A program made the position numbers and the translations under genes. Below the pieces are notes generated by a model. It saw only the letters and a list, made by a program, of their open reading frames with translations. It did not search any database and was not told the origin of the DNA. A stretch of 64,000 nucleotides of DNA from Sinotaia quadrata (taxonomy: Eukaryota > Mollusca > Gastropoda > Architaenioglossa > Viviparidae), in contig CM054177.1 of the NCBI GenBank assembly GCA_028829895.1, positions 41,363,564 to 41,427,563 of the forward strand, in the 5' to 3' direction. Position 1 is the first letter of the stretch; each line of letters starts with the position of its first letter. Below are positions 59,991 to 64,000 of this stretch, one piece after another.

Positions 59991-60883
59991 TGTCACATAA
60001 AGATTTCCAGTGGGATTTAATGCTGTGATTCTACCAAGACAAATAGACTTGTGCTAATCTGTCCTCTGAGTAACATTACAGAACCTATTTAGGAAGATAA
60101 GTCTTGCTCAATCCTTCATATCTCCGATACCCGTAACCCACAAAATCTAGTCTAGCAATAGGTTAATATAATTTCTCTTTCATTAAAGTTCTGGTTCGGC
60201 CTCCAACACACATCTATAATCGCTAGTTTCCTATGAAGTCTAATATTCGTGATACTGAGCTTTTCTTTTAATGCCCCGCAATAAACCGGAAGTATGAATA
60301 CTGGCAACGTCATTGACTTTACAGGCGTTCGCTAATAAGGACAAATGTGTCCCGGCATTATTTTTTTTAGAATCAGTGGAGATATTTCCTCTCTCTTCCC
60401 ACCTCTCTCGTTTTCTCTCCTACTCTCTTCTGCCACCTCCCCCATTTTTTTTTTTTACCTGAAGAAATTAATGAACTGTTCCTTGTTTTCAAGGAAATAA
60501 ATAACTGAAACGATAATGATTTCTAATCAAATAAACAGTAATTATTTAATTCTGGGGACCTATGTCTTACATATCTCAATATTATAACATAGTTCTTGGC
60601 ATTAATTATTTAGCATAAATTGGTTGAGGGAGTCAAGCAGGTATCAAGCAAATTTATTTTCGTTTATAATGAATTTATACGTGTTGGTTAGAAATAAACA
60701 ATCACTCAATTACAGATGCAAGAGAGACATTTCTTAATTCGAGTAATATAAGAGCAACACAGATTTCTAAAAAGTGCCAAATATGTTTCATTACTGTGTC
60801 ACATTCTATAGATCAGCATTCTCATTAATTAATCATTAATTTATATTCTTTGTAATCTCTGTTGAAAATGAGTCCAATGAGCG
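59991..60883. other. Unique DNA
   Basis: T runs at 60360-60370 and 60446-60457. No gene recognised. Confidence 0.45.
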
Positions 60884-60904
60884 CGTGTATGTGTGTGTGT
60901 GTGT

Positions 60905-60969
<65 letters not shown>
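60884..60969. repeat. (GT)n microsatellite
   Basis: About 42 GT units ending in GCGCGGG. Confidence 0.96.
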
Positions 60970-60973
<4 letters not shown>

Positions 60974-62481
60974 GGCCCCTTAAGGAACCATAGTACATAT
61001 AAGTATATCAATATGGTCACGAGATAACCTAGGAATCTGTAATTGTGTAGTCAGGTGCAGCAAAATGCTGACAATCAATGTATGTACACACATTTAGCTC
61101 AAGTTTGAAAATGATGTATATGTGTGTGTGTACGCGTGTGTGTTTGCGCGCGAACGCGCTAGCTCGTATTTCGTCTGTATGCATTACACTTTTAACGGAG
61201 AGCGGCTATTGTTGTTTGCATAAACAGCTCCAGCATGATGATGAAAAGTGTGTGTTTAAAAATCACGTACAAGTGAACAGTTTTTAAAAGCACAAAACTG
61301 CACAAAGTGACCTCTGAATAATTGCTTTCAACTGTAATGACTACGATATATCTGTAGTATGTAGTAGTAGCAAGCAAGACGAATCTTTCATCAGAATAAG
61401 ACCTTAGTACAAGTAGATGTTCATGGGCACGAACAAGACACCGAAATATACACCATTCACAAGAAATAAAATACAGATGTCTGTGCTGCTGAAATGCAGT
61501 TCATATGGCCTAGAAGAAGAAGAAAGATGAATGCTGTCACAGGTAGAGATATGCAGCAGGAAACCTCGTCAAATATCTTTAAATCTCCTTCTGCCAGAAA
61601 CTTACATGCAGGGAAGAATGAGACACATTCAAGTTCTGATTCTTTATCCTTCGTACTTCTACGTTGTCATTCTTGCTTTGGTACGTCGTCGTAAACTTCA
61701 CTACCAGTGAATGCTTGAAGGTTGTTTCAAACTGTGTGGGCAACTGGCATAATCCGAATTCTGGCGAGAGAGTGAACTGACGAGACGTTATTTATCAAGT
61801 TAACTGTGAGTCCAGGAACCAGCCAAATTGTTGGGGACCATGTGCTACATAACGATGCCATAATGAAAAAAGCTAAGTGATAAGTCCAATGCTCTTGAAC
61901 ATTATATCATATCTCAATCTGTGAAGAACCTAACTGACTTTTAGTGCGCACTCAATAGCATAGTTTAGGAGACTAAATGTTGTCTATTTTTGATTAATCT
62001 TTGTTATTGTTTAAACTTATTAAATTTCTTTATTCTTGTTGAAACAATTATTCGTAGTTAATTTCTTATGCAAATAGACTAAATTCGGGATTGGGTGTGG
62101 GCGAATGAGTTGGAAGGAAGATTTAATGCATAATTAATTATAATTGTTTTAACGTTCCCAATCCGTGCTTTGTACGCAAGTTTGTCTGTCTGTGAATTTG
62201 TCTGTCTTGAACTACCAGAAGCATATTTTATTTGAGACTGAAGGATAAACTTGAGCAACCAGTCTGTTCAGAATAAGAGAGTGGATTTATTTAAATTAAA
62301 TTCTAAATTTCCTGAAGCAGGGTCTTTAAACAAATACTGGACACGTAACATTGTATTATCTACTCAAGAGATTCAGACTTTATGATATCGCCGATTAAAA
62401 CGTTTTGATGATGGTTGATTGTATAAGCATAAATCACGAAATAGGTATATCACAAAATCAACTAGTGGAATGATGGACATA
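60970..62481. other. Unique DNA
   Basis: A GTGT/ACGCG/GCGCGCG alternating patch lies at about 61120-61160. No gene recognised. Confidence 0.45.
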
Positions 62482-62527
62482 GGTCCTTTCACAATGTGAC
62501 TGTGGTCCTTTCACAATGTGACTGTGG
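62482..62527. repeat. ~22-bp tandem duplication
   Basis: GGTCCTTTCACAATGTGACT occurs twice. Confidence 0.93.
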
Positions 62528-62540
62528 TATTTGACAATCA

Positions 62541-62726
62541 TGGTAGAAAGAAAACTACCACTACTCGGATACTGAATGTTAGCCTAATCTGGGCCTTGCG
62601 TTTACTTAACTTGGATTTATACAGCAAACGAAATGGTACAAAGAAAACTACCACTACTCGGATACTGAATGTTAGCCTAATCTGGGCCTTGCGTTTACTT
62701 AACTTGGATTTATACAGCAAACGAAA
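62541..62726. repeat. 93-bp tandem duplication
   Basis: TGGTA(G/C)AAAGAAAACTACC starts at 62541 and 62634. The two copies differ at very few positions. At 31 codons both strands stay open through it. Confidence 0.97.
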
Positions 62727-62849
62727 GGGATTGTTGAAGAATAAAATAAATAAAAATAAAACACTTTCTTCATTTTTATCACCTTCCAAAGATTTCAATG
62801 TTATAAAGGAGCTGATTCTCATAACTAAGGAATAATCGGCTGAGTAACT

Positions 62850-63015
62850 GGCTCATTGAAGATCCCACTGGTTGGATGATTTCTGGTTATGATTTGACCA
62901 TTTGCTAAGTTAGTGATGTTCGCATTGGATGACAGGACATTTTGCTAGTGAAGATCTCACTGTAGGACAGACTATTTGCTAAGTTAGTGAAGGTCGCTCT
63001 GTGGGACAGGCTATT
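62850..63015. repeat. Degenerate ~50-bp repeat
   Basis: TTTGCTAAGTTAGTGA and GGACAG phrases recur about three times with divergence. Confidence 0.65.
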
Positions 63016-63236
63016 TGAACACTGCTAGGCAAGGTCAGTCCCCCATTCAAGCATTCTCCTCCCATTGAATACAGTGCAAAAGTTTACACTGAAACTAATA
63101 ATGGACAAAACCTCTCGACATTGGAGAGATGATTGAACTGAATACATTAAGTCATAGACTTTGTCATCGATTATATTATGGTATTTGCAAGTGATTTTTG
63201 TACGTTTGCGTGTGTGCGCAAATCTGAGTGTATGTG

Positions 63237-63237
63237 T

Positions 63238-63302
<65 letters not shown>
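63237..63302. repeat. (GT)n microsatellite
   Basis: About 33 GT units. Confidence 0.97.
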
Positions 63303-63305
<3 letters not shown>

Positions 63306-64000
63306 CTATGTGCGTGTATTCTTATCATACAAGAGATATGTGAGGGATTGGATATTGGAATTGTAAACGTCACTTCTGGTCTTTTGTTTTTCAAGTTACG
63401 ACCTCAGCATGGTTTAGTTGTTACACCTGGGGTCGATTAGCGCTCTGACGTGCACACTCAACCGTGACCTTTGCTTTTGTTGATGACACGTTAATATCAC
63501 TAAAAGCCAGCCCGTGCAGACCAAACGCATACAGTGAACACCTCGCAGGAACGCCCAGATGGTGAAGAATAGCGCGCATTGCCACTTTTGTCGTTCTTGT
63601 TATCACTGATACTTCTCACTTTTCGCAGATTTAAGTCCCTTTATCAACCCCTGAACAACGTTCAAGAGACAAGCGTAAAGAGCAAGGTAGGTTATAAAAC
63701 TGCAGAACACATCGCGATTCAGACAAATCGTTTAATGAGTCGACTACTGAGAGTTTGTATCCAGCAAATTACACAATAATTATTTTTTTTTAATTATAGA
63801 ACAATATTATTGATAACATTTATGTATTTTGTCTTTTTAAATCTTCAGGTGCCTTAGTCAAGATTCTGAGTAGAAAAGAAAAGTGAGCATGTTTGGAGGT
63901 TAGTCAATGACTTATAATGTGTGTGTGAGTGAGTGAGTGAGAGTGTCTATTTGGTTATTAAACGTTTTACTTTTATTGTTTCAAACTTATGTTTGCAGTC
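63303..64000. other. Unique DNA to window end
   Basis: A short GTGA/GAGT tract lies at about 63920-63945. No gene recognised. Confidence 0.45.

Overview
This window looks like non-coding chromosomal DNA from a complex animal genome. The case is indirect: AT-rich unique DNA, no compact genes or operons, long dinucleotide and tetranucleotide microsatellites every few kilobases, dozens of minisatellites, and one short exon with intron-type borders. The combination resembles a lophotrochozoan, most likely a mollusc, but nothing here fixes the genus. I found no rRNA, complete tRNA, CRISPR array, bacterial gene or viral gene.

The best coding evidence is one 137-base exon on the minus strand (2990-3126). 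It encodes the first half of an immunoglobulin domain of the DPR/DIP/lachesin/zig-8 neuronal cell-surface type and has a good acceptor and an AAG|GTAGGC donor. The rest of the window is probably intron and flanking DNA of that gene (upstream exons would lie at higher coordinates), or intergenic DNA. I could not find the next exon in the 2.9 kb that remains on its 3' side.

Layout. 1-5 kb: microsatellites, then the Ig exon squeezed between a 52-bp and a 55-bp minisatellite. 5-9 kb: ATCT and GT microsatellites and a striking 40-bp x15 array with a 160-bp higher-order period. 9-15 kb: mostly unique AT-rich DNA, trinucleotide and CT tracts, and 95-bp and 66-bp repeats. 15-25 kb: pyrimidine-rich DNA and many short minisatellites, including one whose minus strand reads as an acidic peptide. 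25-38 kb: 67-bp, 43-bp, 27-bp and 50-bp arrays and a Thr-rich mucin-like reading frame with an apparent frameshift. 38-43 kb: 30-, 48-, 40- and 47-bp arrays, the last two related to each other and interrupted by a probable 1.2-kb hAT-type DNA transposon. 43-53 kb: more arrays, a possible promoter-like patch near 52.2 kb and a 0.95-kb array with a 206-bp higher-order period. 53-64 kb: a pentameric 43-bp array, a small candidate coding island near 57 kb, 64-, 30- and 93-bp arrays and terminal GT tracts.

By a rough hand sum, minisatellites cover about 12 kb and microsatellites a further 2-3 kb. That tandem-repeat load, and the higher-order structure in several arrays, is the main unusual feature. 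I see no set of genes working together as a system, and I do not claim one.
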